Positions 22,880 through 25,966 of a stretch of 25,966 nucleotides of DNA are shown one piece after another. A model generated the notes under the pieces. The model was not told the DNA's origin. It saw nothing but the letters and a program-made list of their open reading frames with translations, and did no database searches. This DNA is from Ophiothrix spiculata (taxonomy: Eukaryota > Echinodermata > Ophiuroidea > Amphilepidida > Ophiotrichidae): NCBI GenBank assembly GCA_000969725.1, contig JXSR01S042113.1; one strand, given 5' to 3'. The position numbers and the translations under genes are program-made. The first letter of the stretch is position 1; each line of letters starts with the position of its first letter.

Positions 22880-22930
22880 TATAATAACACTAATGGTGTC
22901 CATCTTATTTTTATGATATAGGTATCACAT

Positions 22931-23388
22931 TGGACCATATTTTGTCCCGTCATATCTAAAGGAACCTTAATACCGGCATAGTAAGTTACCAGATAATTGA
23001 AGCTGAGCATAGTCAAAAATCACGTCCAAGGTCAAATTTCCAATCTCATCAGAAACGTTACTTTTGAAGTGTATTCTGTCATATTAATCAGGTTCCATCA
23101 TCCAAAACATAAGAAAAATGTTTTAAAAACCAAGTTAAAAAAACCTTTATCCATTTAAGTTATACTCGGTACAGAAACTTTAAACTTGATTTTCTCAGAA
23201 CTATAGTTTTCTGAATCAGCCCGATGCCTTTTACCAATCTGGACGTAACTTTGAAATCAAACATCCAATATCCAAAAGCAAGGTGTCATTTGAAAGCTTA
23301 AACTATAATCTTTCAGATGAGACCAAAAAATCAATTTTCATTTTGGGACCCTTAAGGTACCTTTCGATATGACGGGTCACATTTGATA
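22931..23388. repeat. Segment bounded by about 37-bp inverted repeats
   Basis: The left arm 22937-22970 contains CCCGTCATATCTAAAGGAAC. The right arm 23352-23388, as complement, contains CCCGTCATATCGAAAGGTAC. Arms continue to CCTTAA. The interior is moderately less AT-rich and shows no long open frame. The left arm begins where the 213-bp tandem unit ends, so the two may belong to one composite repeat family. No target duplication was identified, and transposon origin is inference. Confidence 0.6.
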
Positions 23389-25966
23389 AAGTATCCTGTC
23401 CCCAGTCCAAGCATTAGGGGCTCAAGTTAACCAAGTGTTGCGTAGAGACACATAACATAGAGAAATATATACAATTTATTTTGCAATAACCTTAATTTGT
23501 TATTTTTTCCTAGTTAAATACTTTGACTAACTTGCCAATAACCATGAATGAAATCAAAACCATAAATAGTCCCATTATAAGTTCAGAAATGCATTATCAT
23601 TGCTTATTTTACATTCTGATAAGATTTGGTCACTTGAAACATTACACAATTTAGTAGTGTGCTACCTACACATTTGGATCAAATGTAACCATTCTATCCA
23701 ATCTATGATCCACATAATACAAATATTGATGGTCATATATTGACCGTTAGTTGAGTGTCTGTCAGTGCTTGCCAGATTGAAATTGAGTATGCAATGACCC
23801 ACATACACATATGAATACAACATGAGTTGAGATAGCTGCTGATAGGTGTCAGGGACTTTGTGCAACATTTGCATACATTTGTAGCACAGTATTCCATATT
23901 TTGGAGTATTGATTAAAGCATAAACACTCTGACATTTACATTAACTTGAACAGGTTAGGACGTATTTGAGGCAGGTTTTCTATAATGGTTATAATTTGGT
24001 GGCTGTTAATTATGAAAAAGCTGACATTTGTCTTACTAATTATGAATACCTTCACGACTAAAATAGGTTGCAGTCGGGTTTTTGGTGCTGGTACATTTGA
24101 TTGTTGCAGGAATGTAGATTTACTTAATAGTTACATTTTACATGCCCTTGTTGTTCATTGCATTCTGGGAAGATTTTTACCCACAAAGCAATGTGAATGT
24201 GATTAACAGTGGGGGTGTTTTGGTTTTGTAAATCTGCTATTGTAATCTGCGAACTAGACTCCAAAACAGCTAACAATCAAAATCATTCATATAACAAATG
24301 CAGCATATTGTGCCCAGTGCTGATCATATATAAGATGATCAGTATCTTCAGATATTGATATGCAGATCATGAATCTGTAATGTTCAAATGCTACATTCTT
24401 CTGAGTTACTTTCTAGCAGAAACTACATAAAAGTTTACGTAGACAGTAGCCTAGACAGTATAATGTATTCTAAGTATGTACAGGAGACAATATTTATGAA
24501 AACATTAATTTCTATTTTCTGTGTCACCTACTCTTGATTTTGAAGTAGGATACTTCTCAGCTGGTCAATTTCATTGCTGTAGTTTAAAAATCTTCTATTT
24601 CCCTTTTATTTGCCAAATATACGAATAGAAGCTGAGTCAAGAAATATTCCACTAAGTTTAAGCTGCTGTTTCAAGATGCATAATAACATGTTCCAAGATG
24701 AGAGAGATTGGAGCAGACATCCTTCAAGTTCCTTAGTGGGATAAATGCCTGGAGAGAATACTCTGAACTTCACACCTGATGTGGTGATAAAACATTGCAT
24801 GCTACATGCTTTACATGCAAAAACTGATAGATTTCAAACAAAATTGCAAATAGTATCATACGAATTCCAGACTAGAATAACTTATATAACAAATTTTAGA
24901 TCTTCTTGTGTCATATTTTTTTAAAATATCCAATCATATTCAATATGAACAAATAATCTATAGCTACCTTACAAAACATGTTAGCAAGCAATGTCTGTAG
25001 TTTCAATACATGTAAGTAAGTTAAGGGTTAACCATTGATCGTATTGACCTGGTCAAGCATAGTCATGTTTTTATTTTAAACAAAAGATGTTTATGAAACA
25101 TAACCACATGTAAGGTGGAAAGAGGTATTTTCCTGAACCTTGCTCAAAGTAAGACTCTCGAGATGTTTTTCCTGACATTGAAAGGATGCAAGGAACTCCT
25201 CCTAAGGATTTGGTTGTCTCGTTTTTCTTCAACAAAACCATTTCAAATTGAGATGCAAATCTCTCCAGGGAGCATATTAAACGCTTAGCACTGGCCCTTG
25301 TGTAATTCCTTTCGGTCAATAGATTTCATTATCGCTATTAAGTTTAGACAATAACTGAGTTAACTTTTAATTTATAATCAATTGTGGTGGTTGATGAACC
25401 TTTGTGGAGACCTTGGTGTCAATTGATGGGTAATTATCAAGGGCATATGCAAGGTTTCTCAAACGTGCTGATGCAATAAGCTTTGTGTTTTTATTGTGAG
25501 TTTGTTGTATCCCATGTGGTTCAGTTAATATTAGCACGGTAGTAAGTTGATATGTTTGTTTTCCCCAGCAATTTTATGAAATAAGTCAGAGATGCCTTTA
25601 TTTGGGGTCTTTTGTAGTGTAAAGAGGAAGAGGTAAAAAGGGAAAAATAAACAATTTTGATGCTAATATTTGGTAGGTAAACATAAGTGACTTCAGACTT
25701 TTTGCAATTTGGTAGTGTTATGACCCTAAGTATTTGTTAAATATAGTGAACAAAAAAGTGGAACTTTTTACAATGCATGAGATTTGTCATATCATTGATC
25801 AAAATTCTATACTAATCGATAGTATAGGGCGAATTCCAGCGTGACAGGCGTGACCTTTACATGAATTTTTTTTTTTTAGAATAGCTGGTAAATTTTATCT
25901 AAAGGCGATACCACGGAAATATTCCTATATGTTGTAGTAAACATTCAATATTGGATGCAAAAAGTG
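23389..25966. other. Unassigned AT-rich DNA to the window end
   Basis: No supported gene, RNA or bounded repeat. Short open frames were checked: 23985-24206 plus, 24606-24800 minus and 25071-25319 minus. They have no recognisable domain. The region 25130-25310 is somewhat less AT-rich but both strands lack a convincing exon with splice sites. Confidence 0.5.

Larger units (their letters stand above)
22037..22948 (+). repeat. Decayed 213-bp tandem unit, copy 2, split by a transposon
   Basis: Left part 22037-22107 matches 21824-21890 (AGGGAACCAA and AAATGGGACCAAAAAGCTGACC blocks). Right part 22880-22948 matches the block starting near 21929 (ACACTAATGGTGTCCATC, then TATCACATTGGACCATAT). The 772-bp element at 22108-22879 separates them. 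A deletion of about 30 bp relative to unit 1 lies at or near the insertion site. Confidence 0.7.

Noticed and set aside
23985..24206. 73-codon frame with a signal-peptide-like start and several cysteines
   Set aside because: Hydrophobic starts are common in AT-rich frames; there is no family match, splice context or second copy to support a secreted peptide.

Overview
The window reads as non-coding metazoan nuclear DNA, most likely from a marine invertebrate. It is strongly AT-rich and looks poor in CpG outside a few inserted islands. It is full of short non-autonomous DNA transposons and carries one tRNA-derived SINE. I found no convincing protein-coding exon, operon, rRNA, tRNA gene or CRISPR array. 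All open reading frames are short (at most about 110 codons), have no recognisable domain, and often run through repeats. The window is therefore probably a large intron or an intergenic stretch. The species cannot be fixed from sequence alone.

The main structure is an old dispersed direct duplication. Positions 1-2980 match 16708-20579 in the same orientation at very roughly 85-98% identity. Copy 1 runs off the left edge of the window. The two copies act as each other's pre-insertion allele. Copy 1 carries a 281-bp MITE with TA target duplication (676-956). Copy 2 carries two MITEs with 3-bp TTA or TAA target duplications of PIF/Harbinger type (18173-18461 and 19052-19299). All three empty sites are visible in the partner copy. 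The last 289 bp of the duplication are gapless with only 8 differences, including a 117-bp identical run.

Between the copies (2981-16707) there are: a four-unit 34-bp tandem repeat where homology ends; a 392-bp inverted-repeat element with a CACCC-rich interior; an (AT)14 microsatellite; a 36-bp exact repeat pair 3.1 kb apart; a G12 run; a decayed tandem array of about 210-bp units (12681-13370); and a 151-bp fold-back element (13520-13670).

To the right (20580-25966), the notable structure is a three-level nest. Two decayed 213-bp tandem units (from 21824) form the base. The second is split by a Tc1/mariner-like element (22108-22879), and that element is split by an antisense tRNA-derived SINE (22460-22714). 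A further inverted-repeat-bounded segment follows at 22931-23388. The rest is AT-rich sequence in which I see nothing assignable.
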